Assembly: GCA_958510875.1 (NCBI GenBank)
Contig: OY294067.1
Coordinates: 266,016,180 to 266,080,179 of the forward strand
DNA: 64,000 bases
Source: Endomychus coccineus
Taxonomy: Eukaryota; Arthropoda; Insecta; Coleoptera; Endomychidae
Direction: 5' to 3'
Under the pieces are notes generated by a model. It did no database searches, was not told the DNA's origin, and was given only the letters and a program-made list of their open reading frames with translations. Position numbers and translations under genes: made by a program. Position 1 is the stretch's first letter, and each line of letters opens with the position of its first letter. Shown here in pieces: positions 24,061 to 34,291 of the stretch.

Positions 24061-25995
24061 ATCAGACATTGTCAAAATTTCGGGCCACTAAGACCGATGT
24101 ATATTACAAGTATGGCCGTATGGAATGTGCTGTTGCCGGATTAGTTGTTCTGTGTGCCGGATTGAGATTTGTAATTATTATAAAAACGTCCATAGCATTA
24201 TTTATTGGTTATATTAGGAGCAATACTGTTGAAGTGTCGTTTTCTCTGAGAAATATTCCATAATTTATGGTAACCTGGAATATACAATCGAATTATAGAA
24301 TATTTAAATTTTTAAACATAGAACTATTCCATTACATTGCATCATTTGTTCAGAAGACGACAACGCCGCGCACCTTAAGAATGAGAACTGAAAACTTTTT
24401 TCTGTACTACGCAATTTGACAGCTTCCGTATTTCTCGTAGCTATTTCGAAGCGGCGTTGCCTTACAAGTGGTACCAAGTTTTCAATCATAGTTACAGCGT
24501 TGCCAATAAGGAGTAATTATGAATCGACGACAAAGAGGTCCGTTGGTTTTCTTTGCCATACTTCATGTAATCATTGCGACAAGTCAAATGGAGTTTTATG
24601 AATGAGATGTTTCGCCTCCTTATGATAATAGGTCTATGAACCAAATGAAATGCCTGAATAAATGTCGAAAAATAATAAGCGAGTTTTTCTAAAGAGAGCA
24701 TAATCTTGTCAAATAACTTGTAAATCAATATATAGCGACTACAATAAGGGAGTAAAAGTTAGGTAATGGATTACCTATCAAGATCTGGTCATTAGGGTCC
24801 ACCAAAAAATGTATCGATATTTTATCAACAGTACACAAAATGTGGACCAGTACCTGTATGTTGATCGGAATGGTATGGCATGGTGTTCATGTGTACTAAT
24901 CACCTTGGTGTACCTACACAATTTCAGAGAGATATCTGTCATAAATATTAAAAACATTCGAAAAAATTCAACACCAACCCTCCTGCATCTTTCTAATGGA
25001 GCATTATAGGAAAAACCCCAATTAGTTTTTTGAGATTATTCAAACTTTCCTTGATCCTAAAATATTGGACAGCTTGTACGAGGGCAAGGTGAAAAGTCGC
25101 TGAAAAATAAAACAGATGGCCACAATCGAAAATTCCATGTGATTTTTAGACTGATATCTCATTCAGTTCTTTGACACCCATCGAAAGTAAGCAACCTTGA
25201 AGATTTTTGAATACATGGAACAAAATCGGTTGTCTGTAAAGTCGGTTTACTGACGATAGTTGAACGTGACAACGTCATAACAATTTAGAAAAATTTTTCA
25301 TAAAATTCTTCGTTCAGAAAATCATTTTAAATTTACAAAATACTTGAAAATTTAATTGTAATTTGTTGTAAAAAAGTAATAATTTTGAATAATTTATTAT
25401 AAGAATAAACTGTGATTAAATTATTGTTCATAAATCTTAAATTTAAAATTTGGAAACATCATTAAAATTGTTGTAACTCTAGCTTTTTAAAAGCCCGCCT
25501 CTATGTGTTTGATATAGGAGAAAATTGTTCCCTTTGACGGCTGGCTGGTCCAACCTGTCATTTCAGACACGTTGTTATGATATGTGGAAGATTTAACATT
25601 TATGTTTTAATTTTTTGAAATCATAGCTACGCTCGATAATTATTTCGATCGAATAGTAAAGCAATTGATTTTTTACTCATCGTGAAATAGTTCTGTTAAC
25701 TTATTGTTATAGTTTTGTCAATTATAGCATAACCTACAATCGCTGCACTAGCGGACCGATGCTATTTATTTTAATGATGAAAGCACGAATATTCGACAAT
25801 ATATCACTGAACATATATTTAATATCGAAACAATCGTTACCTTTATCGCCGCAATTATCGTTGATGGAAACAATAGACACCACATTCACTTTTCACTGCA
25901 CTTCATACTTGACGAAAACATGTAAATGTATTATTTTGTATAGCAGCTGTCCACGCGGACGCATCGCTCACTCAAGTAGGAGACGCTCTCGCTTG
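24061..25995. other. intergenic DNA, no gene recognised
   Basis: Only short frames, for example 24069-24263, 24492-24728 and 25759-26010, with no family resemblance. Base composition is AT-rich throughout. Confidence 0.4.
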
Positions 25996-26008
25996 CACTT
26001 CAAGCCTT

Positions 26009-26083
26009 AAAGGGAACGTCGCAGAGTGAGGTAACGCCGCATGCTTAAATGGAACGCCTCAGAGCGAGGTAACGCCGCATGAG
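26009..26083. repeat. 37-bp unit repeated twice
   Basis: The unit 'aaaGGGAACGTCGCAGAGTGAGG', ending in TAACGCCGCATG, is immediately followed by a second copy with GGAACGCCTCAGAGCGAGG and the same TAACGCCGCATG end. It is more GC-rich than its surroundings and precedes the mariner relic. Confidence 0.6.
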
Positions 26084-26129
26084 TCATGTTTTCTCGTGCG
26101 TGCAGCCGGCTCCATCGAATTATAAGACG

Positions 26130-26560
26130 TTGTCACGTCAAAAGTGAATTTCGCGTCTTGATTGAACATTATTTCTTGCGTGGATAAAACGTTACGCAAA
26201 CCAAAACATTATGGAGACTCTTCACCATCGATTGGTACAATTCACAAGTGGTTTACTGATTTTCGTTGTGGTAGTAGTAGTGACCACAAAGAACGCCGAG
26301 CGTTCTGGTCGTCCAATTGAGGTTAGAACGCCAAAAATCATCGATAAAATCCATGGTATGATATTGGACGATCGGTGAGTTAAAGTGCAGGAGATTGCTG
26401 AGGCAATGGGCATCTCAACCGAACGGGTACGGAACATTTTGAATATGAGAAAGGTATCTGCCAGATGGGTGCCGCATTTGCTATCTGTTGACAAGCGCGA
26501 CCGTGTGTCAACTTCAAAGGAGTGTTTGGCGATGTTGAAGATTATAATGTGAATGGGAGA
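26130..26560 (+). pseudogene. mariner transposase N-terminal fragment
   Basis: The + strand reads KNAERSGRPIEVRTPKIIDK, then IHGMILDDR, a stop, VKVQEIAEAMGISTERVRNI, then MRKVSARWVPHLLSVD. This is the DNA-binding helix-turn-helix region and linker of mariner-family transposases (S-G-R-P, 'kl.eia..l.iS..rv..il', 'rKl.arWVPr.Lt..qk..R'). The catalytic domain is absent after about 26550, and a TGA interrupts it. It is a truncated dead copy. Confidence 0.75.
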
Positions 26561-27500
26561 AAATTATAACTATTAAGACAGCTGTTATTCTTGAAAACAT
26601 TTTTGTACCAAGCAGGTACAATGGGATCAGCTTACTTTAACCGATTTTTATGGTTTTTGAATTATGTATATGTAAAATACAAAGTACACAAATTCGACTT
26701 GCCCAAAATAAGAATAGAAGGGAACAGCTGATATTTGCTGCTATATTTTTAGATACAAGATAAGTCACTCTAACGGAATAATTATAAATAACATTCGAAT
26801 TGACCATTAAATTTTTCTGGAACAAAAACGATTGAGTCATAAAACAAATAGTTCACAGTATTGGAAGTCCCAGGAAGTTATATCTACTGAATTATTTGAA
26901 CTGTCCAAAATCGTCTTTGCCTTCCCAGTTAGCGCCGAAAGTCTTCTTTTATGGGCTAAACTATGTTCACCTTACAAAACAAGCTTCTCATCCAAAAATA
27001 ATGAAGATTATTTAATAGTTCACACAAATCGTCTATTTTAATACAAAACAAAGGTTCGTACTTCGTAACTACATGTCTTGTAAATGCAGTTCTGTCACAT
27101 TCAATTAAAGAGCTTATTTAATTTTAACAAAGCAAATAAAAAAATCTGTTTTACCACTGACAAAAGGAAACTGGCTTGAAGAGGTTGGTTAAGATCCACA
27201 AACAAAGAAGCCCAGAACTATTAATGTAATCAACAAACATTTTAATACCATATTTTATAAATTTGCTATTTGTATAAAAAAAAGAATTTTCTTTAATAGA
27301 AAGAACCGGTACATAAGGATTATTTTCCTTGAAAGACCGAAACCTATGTTTCAATAGGAGTCTGACCCCTAATTACAACTGCTTTCCTTGGAAAAATCTG
27401 TGGACTTTTGGGTACAATACCAGTTAATTTTTTAGGCCACGTACCAGCAAAATAGTTTTCAACTATTAATACTCGAAATTCAAATACTTTACACTGAGTT
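26561..27500. other. intergenic or 3' flanking DNA
   Basis: AT-rich; nothing recognised. It may include the 3' UTR of the - strand exon ending at 27505. Confidence 0.4.
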
Positions 27501-27504
27501 CACA

Positions 27505-27868
27505 TTATACATCAGGTTCCACTTTTATACTTGTAGAATTATTTGAATCATCCATCATACTATTCAATTTCAAATTTTCGAAACTTTCCAATATACTCTG
27601 AAAATTTTCAATAGAAATGAGGAAGCTTGTCAAATTTAAATTTCCAATTTCGTAAAGTTTGCTATACACATACAGATTGATAGAACTATTGCTGATTAAT
27701 ATTTCCTTCCCGGAAACTGTGTTGTCCCCAATTTTGACCAATCTGGATAAACAGATGACGTTGCCATCAACAGACTCTATGAAATGAATAGCCCAAGCTC
27801 TTGATGGTAAAATAGGTGCATATTCACCCGTCCATAGTTGTTTGAAAAGGTCGAAGATACCTATAAAT
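27505..27868 (-). CDS. terminal exon of a THAP-linked gene (conserved LWTGEYAPILPSR block)
   Basis: A 120-codon open exon on the - strand from the acceptor at 27870-27869 (TTTATAG|GTATC) to TAA. It starts GIFDLFKQLWTGEYAPILPS and ends with an acidic KVEPDV tail. I do not recognise the family. It has a close paralogue on the + strand at 41852-42165 with the same acceptor and a conserved reading frame, which argues that both descend from a coding exon. It takes a phase-1 donor; the THAP exons ending at 32211 and 38439 both offer one, so this may be the last exon of either. The link is inferred from strand, order and phase only. Confidence 0.5.
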
Positions 27869-28061
27869 GGACAAAAAAAATTACAAGTCAATTAATGGGT
27901 GATAAGAATCAAAATTAGTTATTGCCTGCTGGTACACTAAATACAGCAAATATAATCAAAGATGATAGATAAATATTGAAACTGTGGCTAAACCGATTAC
28001 GTGCTTAAGTAGACAAATATAAAGGTGGTTAGATGTGATTGAAAGTAAATGGATGATACTA

Positions 28062-28812
28062 TAGGCCAGGCTATGAACCGGAAAAAAAAATACATGTAAG
28101 TTCGAATCAAAAAAATTTTTTTACATTAGCTTCAGGAGGTTCTCAGGAACAGAACAGATTTACTTGTAATCCATCGTAGGGGTGGTAAAATCGACAAAAT
28201 TGGCCAATTTTGCACCCCTATATGTTATTTTGCAATTTACGTGTTTTAGGCATTTCCGAATGCACCAAGGAGGTTTTTTGAGTCGCTGAATACGATTCCG
28301 AAGCCAGATTTACTCGAATATCGTCGTATGGGTGGGAAATTTACAAAAATGGCTAATTTGACACGCTTCTAAATTTTTATTCTTTTTGCATTTTAAAATT
28401 ACTTTGATTAAATCTGGCTTCGGAATCGTATTCAGCGACCCAAAAAAAACCCTTGGTGCATTCGAAATGCCTAAAACACGTAAATTGCAAAATAACATAT
28501 AGGGGTGCAAAATTGGCCAATTTTGTCGATTTTACCACTCCTACGATGGATTACAAGTAAATCTGTTCTGTTCCTGAGAACCTCCTGCACTCAAAATACC
28601 AAAATACCTTTTTTGTAGAGAATACAATTCAAGACTTGGAGATTTCGGGCCATTTTCGCCCCCAATGGGTAGGGTTGGGGTTCCCAAGAGGTTTTAAGGT
28701 GTATGAATGATCCTGAGAACCTCCTGAAGCTAATGCAACAAAAACTTTGATTCGAACTTACATGTTTTTTATTTTTTAGTATAGCTAAAATCCCGGTTCA
28801 CAGCCTGGACTA
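28062..28812. mobile_element. 0.75-kb foldback element
   Basis: The left end (about 28062: AGGCCAGGCTATGAACCGG) pairs with the right end CCGGTTCACAGCCTGGACTA. Long stretches inside also pair, for example AGATTTACTTGTAATCCATC at about 28158 with its complement near 28550. The right arm carries about 100 bp of extra sequence at 28585-28700. The centre is near 28350. It includes two inverted copies of the CAGCGACCC-AAAAA motif. Non-coding. Confidence 0.8.
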
Positions 28813-29018
28813 CTAATAAGACGATGTATATTAATAATCTCTGAATTATCAATATACATGATTCAAAACAAAATGACACTAAAATTCAAGAATACTAGAT
28901 CAAAAAAAGTTACTGTCAAATCCATTATTCAGAATTAAAACTTATGAAATTCAACATCTGTCAATGACACTATTGATAAGAAATAATCACCCTTATCCAC
29001 TAAAAATTCTATTAAAGT

Positions 29019-29803
29019 TCTGAGGAACTTTCTGCTACCAAGTAGCCATCATTAGAGTAAACTAAATTATAAATCAAAATGTGCCTGTTTAAATACTATT
29101 TGGGGATAATAATGTAAACAATGGGTTACCCTCAACCACGGTCGTACATACAGGTCTGGAAACTCGGGGCTGTTTCCTATGTGAGAAGTGGGACCGCTAA
29201 GCGTCGACTGTCGCGTAGTACCAAAAGACGTCACGTGAGAGTATTCTCTGACAACTGTCATTCTTAAGTTGTAAACACAAGGAATACCTGCGTTTTTAGA
29301 AACAAATTACGAAACTGTGCATTGTGCCGAAATGCAAAACGTGGTACAAAAGTGTAAAGCAAGAAACTTCTGTTTTTAAAGTGTGTATAGAACACTTTTG
29401 ATAAGTTTCCGATTTCGACAAATCCGGGATTTACAAAATCAATTGTGAGTCGTGCTCAAAATGCTATGTGGGTCAAGCTAGAAGGAACATTTCAACATAT
29501 AAAGGAAAATAATAGTGAAAAATAGCGGTAGCCGATATTTTGAATGCAGGTAGGTCACACCATTTCTCAAGAAAATGTATCACTATTAAAACACAATACA
29601 GACAAATATCCAGGTAATATAGAAGGGATGAAAATGTATAAATGAAAAAGCAATTTATTAAATTCCGATTTATCCAGCTGAAGGTAACCCATTGTTTAAA
29701 TTATTAATTATCCGCAAATAGTATTCAAACAGGTACACTTTGATTTATAATTTAGTTTACTCTGATGATGGCTACATGATAGCCGAAAGGTCCTCAGTAT
29801 TTT
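29019..29803. mobile_element. Penelope-like element relic with inverted terminal copies
   Basis: The segment 29019-29131 (TAGTTTACTCT on the other strand) and the segment 29684-29803 are inverted copies of each other, sharing CAAATAGTATT, a G-T-A-C-A-C/T-TTTGATTTATAATTTAG stretch and a GATGGCTAC block. Between them the + strand reads GIYKINCESCSKCYVGQARR (29431-29490), then IKENNSEK-like text and HHFSRKCITIKTQYRQISR, the GIY-YIG endonuclease of a Penelope-like element. Stops break it. The same family is at 10110-10790 and 54620-54775. Confidence 0.65.
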
Positions 29804-29890
29804 GATAGTATTTTTAGTAGATATGGGTGATTATTTCTTAACAATAGTGTTATAAAATATCTGCAGTGTTAACTCTTTATAGTTTATCTA

Positions 29891-30168
29891 TCAATGAATT
29901 AAAATAGGAACAGTTACATTTCCTATGATTAACGTTCGTTCTTGAGTCATACCAGTTTCCAATTTCGGTTCTACACTAATTTGTAAATCCGGTTTTTCCA
30001 ACAACAAATCATTTCTCCATGAATCTTCATCATATTCTATTTTCACCTCAGATTCTGTAATGGCAATGGCCTCCATTGGTACATTGGAACAGCCGTTATT
30101 TTCTACATGGTTCCACGTTTCTGTCACTGTATTTTCAGTTTCTTTCGATAGAAAAAGAATTGGTACAT
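29891..30168 (-). CDS. acidic third exon of the THAP-B gene
   Basis: The acceptor ACAG|ATGTACC at 30170-30169 opens a frame of 92 codons ending in TGA at 29893-29891. The phase (needs one base before it) matches the donor at the end of THAP-B exon 2 (32211). The product DVPILFLSKETENTVTETW continues as an acidic, Glu-rich segment with VKIEYDEDSW. No domain is recognised. A possible donor AAT|GTAACT lies at 29917-29916, so the exon may either terminate the protein or splice on; the phase of that donor does not fit the exon at 27868. Confidence 0.5.
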
Positions 30169-30364
30169 CTGTAACAAATATAATCACATAAATCATAATA
30201 ATAATTTTTATTTATCTCAGATTAAAACCATTTTCAGCATAATATACTCTTACAGGGAAACTTACCATAACACTATTAGATATTAGCTTTAAGCTCCTAC
30301 GTAGTCGGCTACTTCATAAGACTCTAACTGAATCAACAAACAGAAAACCAGCTTGTTGAAACAG

Positions 30365-31025
30365 TAGTAAACACATTTCGGGTTAGAATTATTCAATAGA
30401 GTTTAGGTTCTCCAGATCGAACAGTGACATTATGTCTATCAGTTCCGGACAGCTCGAATCTGTACATCACAGAATAGCATTGTGGATGATTCTCTCCATG
30501 GGACATACACTTTCCGAGGAGATGGTATTGGAACATCTTGGTTCTTCAACATCTCCAAAGGGGGTTTGTATATCCCCGGCGGAGTTGGCCGAATAGTGAC
30601 TTCATCGTCTTACTCATTCTGCTGTAGAGCTCATGAGAGATCCGATACACTTGCCTGGATCTGATAGACGTGAAGAATCTAAACTCTGTATATTGTATAA
30701 TTCTAACAATAAATGTGTTTGCTATTCACCTATGCATTGTTTAAGTACCGCCATCTGGCGGACGTTTTTCCAACTTTATCCCCATCGTTTCTTTGAAGCG
30801 CTTGAGATCTGTACATCTAAACATAGCAGCATTGTGAATGATTCTCTCAGTGAGACATCTAATTTCCGGTAGATGATTGGAACACATTGGTTCTCCAAAT
30901 GGGCTTTTTTATGCCTCTAGCGGAATAAACTATAGAAGGTTCACACTGTGGACCCATTATAAGTTGATACGTGATGCCGATGTACGACCTGGAGAACCTA
31001 AACTAATATAATAAACACGAAATAT
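30365..31025. mobile_element. transposon remnant with inverted ends and an internal duplication
   Basis: GTTTAGGTTCTCCAG at 30401-30415 reappears inverted as CTGGAGAACCTAAAC at 30990-31004, and ACACATTTCG near 30370 pairs with CGAAATATG-type sequence near 31018. Inside, a block starting ATCTGTACATC, with AGCATTGTG and GATGATTCTCTC, occurs near 30458 and again near 30808 (period about 350 bp). No coding domain is recognised. It looks like a non-autonomous DNA element. Confidence 0.5.
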
Positions 31026-31440
31026 GCTACGGTGAAATAAACGCATAAAAAGGAAAGGGAACAACAGGTTTACAATAACAACGCAATTTAAAAAGAATGA
31101 TCTAATAAAAAATATAATTCAAATTCAAGGCTACATTCAAACATATTCAATATTTGTCAAATGAAAAATCTTGTATTAAAGATTTCTTTTAGAGGTAAAT
31201 AAAAACTAATTTATTTCTAACGGTATTCAATTAAATGCTTTATTGCTCAATAGAAACAAGTTCTTTAAACAAAACTAAAATAGTACAATTTAAATCACAT
31301 AGATGACTAAAATGTTATTAACAAAATGTTCAACTGAAACGTGTGTCGGTGACTTTAATTGGCTCTATTGCAGCGGAATACTAAATTGTGTCTATATAGG
31401 TAAGTAGGAGTATGAAATTGAAGTTAAGGAAGATGAGGAC
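31026..31440. other. intergenic DNA, nothing recognised
   Basis: AT-rich with no supportable feature. Confidence 0.4.
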
Positions 31441-31444
31441 AATC

Positions 31445-31860
31445 AATACTACATAAAAACTCTCCGATGGTCGAGTGATTGATAACCAAATCCCTTTAAT
31501 AATAATGTGTGATCATAACCACGCCGGCGACATATACCACCAACTTTGTAATACAAGTATTTAAAAAATTTCCTTTGAACGTCTAGTGTATGCTTATGGC
31601 TCATAATATGGATCCCATACCAGAGCACAGTATTCAAGTCTACATCGAATAACCGCAAAATAATATAACTCAACCGTAACTTCTCCGCTAATTATTAGGA
31701 CCAAACCAAGCTTTTTTAATGTAGTTTGTTCAAATTGTTTTATGTTGTGGAAAACTTAGTTTTGTGTCAAACAAAACACCTACGTATTCCGTTTATTAGT
31801 TGTACACCAATTCTTCTTAGGTATAAATTTTTTGTGGGAGAGTGAAACAGTCATTAATGC
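31445..31860 (-). pseudogene. non-LTR retrotransposon RT C-terminal relic
   Basis: The - strand frame 31673-31449 reads ILRLFDVDLNTVLWYGIHIM, then VQRKFFKYLYYKVGG and YDHTLLLKGFGYQSLDHRR. This is the conserved end of Jockey/RTE-type reverse transcriptases ('pileYGs.vW.P......ieriQrrflr.l......Y...l..lgl.sL..RR'). Upstream sequence to about 31860 adds a weaker part of the same region. The 5' end is missing and stops are present. Confidence 0.6.
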
Positions 31861-32210
31861 TTTTTTATATTTTTGAGTATATTTTTTATATTTATCAAGT
31901 AGGGTTGAATTTTCTTAAACACCTTCTGTTGGAAAAATACTATATATATATTTTTTTTCTTCACATGATGTAGATGGCAATGTTGATGACAGATTACCAA
32001 CAGAATCAGTATTTGAGGTAGATGTACACTTCAATATCATGAGATTTTTTCATTGCTCATGGAATTCTTAAAAATAAAACTACAAGGTGGAAACAAAGAA
32101 ATCTAATACTTATTGCAATATTGAAATAAATAGCGAAAACTGATTTTGTAAAAATGAAGATAATGAAAGTTCAATTGTTTCTTGGGTTGGCAAATATACA
32201 AGAAACTTAC

Positions 32211-32602
32211 CTTCTTTTCTTCGATTTGGATGCTTTCTTGAGTTTTTTAGTGCTGAAAATGGAAAAATAGTAGGAACAGCATTATACTTCAATTTTCGAA
32301 GGCCATCTCGGGGTTTCTCCCACATATCGGTAGCAAAATGAATCTGTAATTAAAGAACAAACAGTAAGGTAAAACTAAAAAATAAATAATTACGAACTAC
32401 TATACTCACATAGGTCAACATAAAACGATTAATATACCTATAAACATACCTCACATAAATATGAATTATTTGTAGGGGTCCAACCATCCCTCCGATTTTT
32501 AATTTGCCACTGCCTCCTTCTATCAGGATCCCTTGGAAAACATTTCATTGAAAACCCCTTTTCCGAAGAATTGCTGCAATTAATTGCGCTGCAACCAGGC
32601 AT
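32211..32602 (-). CDS. THAP-domain protein B, first two exons
   Basis: Exon 1 is 32602-32450 and exon 2 is 32343-32211, joined with GT-AG borders in phase 0. Together they encode a complete THAP zinc-finger domain: MPGCSAINCSNSSEKGFSMK at the start, Cys4, Cys9, Cys50 and His53 as the C2CH ligands, two tryptophans before Cys50, and the closing AVPTIF box at 73-78. THAP domains bind DNA sequence-specifically in the nucleus. A basic segment (N-R-R-K-E-G) follows. Exon 2 ends in phase 1, compatible with 30168-29891 or 27868-27505. An ISL2EU-like transposon ends only 52 bp upstream of the start codon, so promoter and 5' UTR are probably displaced. Confidence 0.75.
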
Positions 32603-32809
32603 CGTGGATAGTGTTCTACCTTGAACATTAAAAAATAAATTAATTCAATATAGGCTATTGAAGCATCTCGATTTCGCGACGCGCGTGCGCTCTGACGGCG
32701 CTGGCGCGCAACAGTTACAGTCAAGTGGGCGGTAAATACTATGTTTGACAGCAGCATTGCAGCTTTCTGTTTCTTTGGTTATTTAAAATCTAAAAGTGCA
32801 AACGTGTTG

Positions 32810-33319
32810 CAAAGTTTTAGAAATGATGCACGTTACAATAAAGAATCACTTTCAAGCCGTGAAGCTTGATTCTTTTCGTAAAAAGACTCATCAAAAAAGG
32901 GTTCAAGCTCATGAGAAGTTTTCATGTCAGTAATGTAATTGAGGAGCGCAACAAATATGGAATTAGGATAAGTGGAACTGTCGTGAGACACCTGGTGCAA
33001 CAAGTACTCGAGAAATGAAAAATTTGTACTACCCAAAAATCGAGGTAATAATGAAATAACGTTTAATTTCCTAATTCTTGTTTTTGACATATATCAATTT
33101 TGTTATAAAACGATAAATAATGTACATACAAAAATCGAAATTCAAAATTGAATTGTTTTCGCGCAGGTTAATGATGACAGATCGATCAGAACTACCGAAT
33201 GTTCGTGTAAAGCTGGCAAAGCTTTTTGCAAACATACAGCTGGAGTTTGCGTTTACGTAAATACGGAAAACACTTGTTGTTGCAGTGCGTTGCTATTTTC
33301 AGAGGCTACATCAGTATGA
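32810..33319 (+). pseudogene. SWIM-finger protein of the THAP transposon (fragment)
   Basis: The first part (32825-33044) encodes HVTIKNHFQAVKLDSFRKK and, after an indel relative to copy 2, text like SNVIEERNKYGIRISGTV. An intron with GCGCAG|GTTAAT acceptor leads to 33167-33319, which reads TECSCKAGKAFCKHTAGVCV, a CxC-x8-CxH SWIM finger, and stops at TGA 33317-33319. In related elements the finger is followed by a YqaJ-type nuclease, absent here. Copy 2 has the same exon but with a TGA near its start. Confidence 0.6.
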
Positions 33320-33399
33320 AGGAACAATTTTAATCACGATTCACTATTTTATGAAATGCATTAAAAAATGTGGCCCAAAAAATAAAGCACGGGTAAAAA

Positions 33400-33456
33400 T
33401 GCATAAGGGTCATTTGCCATGAAAAATAACCAGAAAATGACCCTTATGCATTTCGT
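33400..33456. terminator. 17-bp palindrome between convergent transposon genes
   Basis: ATGCATAAGGGTCATTT and, after about 20 bp, AAATGACCCTTATGCAT form a perfect inverted repeat in the short gap between the convergent SWIM and THAP genes. It is conserved in copy 2 at 44012-44066 (one base differs). A bidirectional 3'-end or RNA-hairpin role is a guess from position. Confidence 0.4.
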
Positions 33457-33508
33457 GTTCTAACAGCGCATCGCTTGATAATTCCTAAAAAGACACAAGA
33501 AAGCTTAC

Positions 33509-33946
33509 TTGAATCGAGGACCGCTTCTGCAGATTTATCCAGGTTTTCTCTCCGCTTGGCCAATCTCTCAGCACGACCTGTATTGCTTGGCGTCTTGCGT
33601 TTGTAAACATGAGGGAAAATTGTCGGGTTGTATGCGTTTTGACGTGGATCGTTGGATTTTTTTCCGTTCTCAAAATGCAAGCTACATATCAGGGAAGTTT
33701 TTGACGGCTCCCACAGTTTATCACCTTTACTACAAATAATTTTTTGTCACGAATAGTTCATCGCAAGTCGTTAAAAACATACTTGACATACCTCTGTCGA
33801 CGCACGGCAACTATCCATCGTTGACGGCGCTCTCTTTCCCACGGTTGCCCAGGAAATCTATAATAACAGATTTCCGGGACGGAATATCCTCGCGACATGC
33901 ACCCAACGACACAACAATTACTCCCACAATTTTTTTGGGGGGACAT
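33509..33946 (-). CDS. THAP-domain protein of the ISL2EU-like element (partial)
   Basis: Exons 33946-33792 and 33729-33509 join in phase (AG|GTATGT donor, TTGTAG acceptor). The start MSPQKNCGSNCCVVGCMSRG and the later L-I-C-S-L-H-F supply the C2CH ligands. Trp residues are in WERERRQRW and LWEPSKTSL, and NPTIFP stands in for the AVPTIF box. After this comes a basic segment with KTPSNTGRAERLAKRRENLD and a donor A|GTAAGC at 33508. The catalytic part that would follow is not in the element. The THAP domain in such transposases recognises the element ends. Confidence 0.6.
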
Positions 33947-34291
33947 TTTGACAATGATATTAAATTAAAAACAATCAAAATATACACTCGCTCTCATTTG
34001 ACAGAACGGCTGAGCGAGATTGACTATAGCTAACGACGCTATTGCCGCGTGGCGGCGCCACAAGAGATGCTTCAATAGCGTATACCTATTTCTCTTTTTG
34101 TTTTGTTGTTAATAAATTTTAAATGTATTAAGAATATTCTAACACTATTTTAATGTTAAGATTTGAAAAATACAGTAGACATTTTATAATATAAACAACA
34201 TTTACCACAGTTGATGTTCCAAGATTTACATTAATAATAACAATAGGGAAGTTCGGACCAAACATATAAAAATTAATTTCGACATAGATAT

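Larger units (their letters stand above)
32654..34079. mobile_element. ISL2EU-like THAP transposon, copy 1 (1.43 kb)
   Basis: Terminal inverted repeats GCTATTGAAGCATCTC (32654) and GAGATGCTTCAATAGC (to 34079). The element carries two convergent genes. On the + strand there is a protein with a SWIM-type zinc finger (second exon 33167-33319: E-C-S-C-K-A-G, then F-C-K-H). On the - strand there is a THAP protein (33946-33509). DNA transposons pairing a THAP protein with a SWIM/YqaJ-nuclease protein are described as the ISL2EU group; both genes here are short, so this is an internally deleted copy. A second partial copy is at 43248-44207. Confidence 0.72.
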
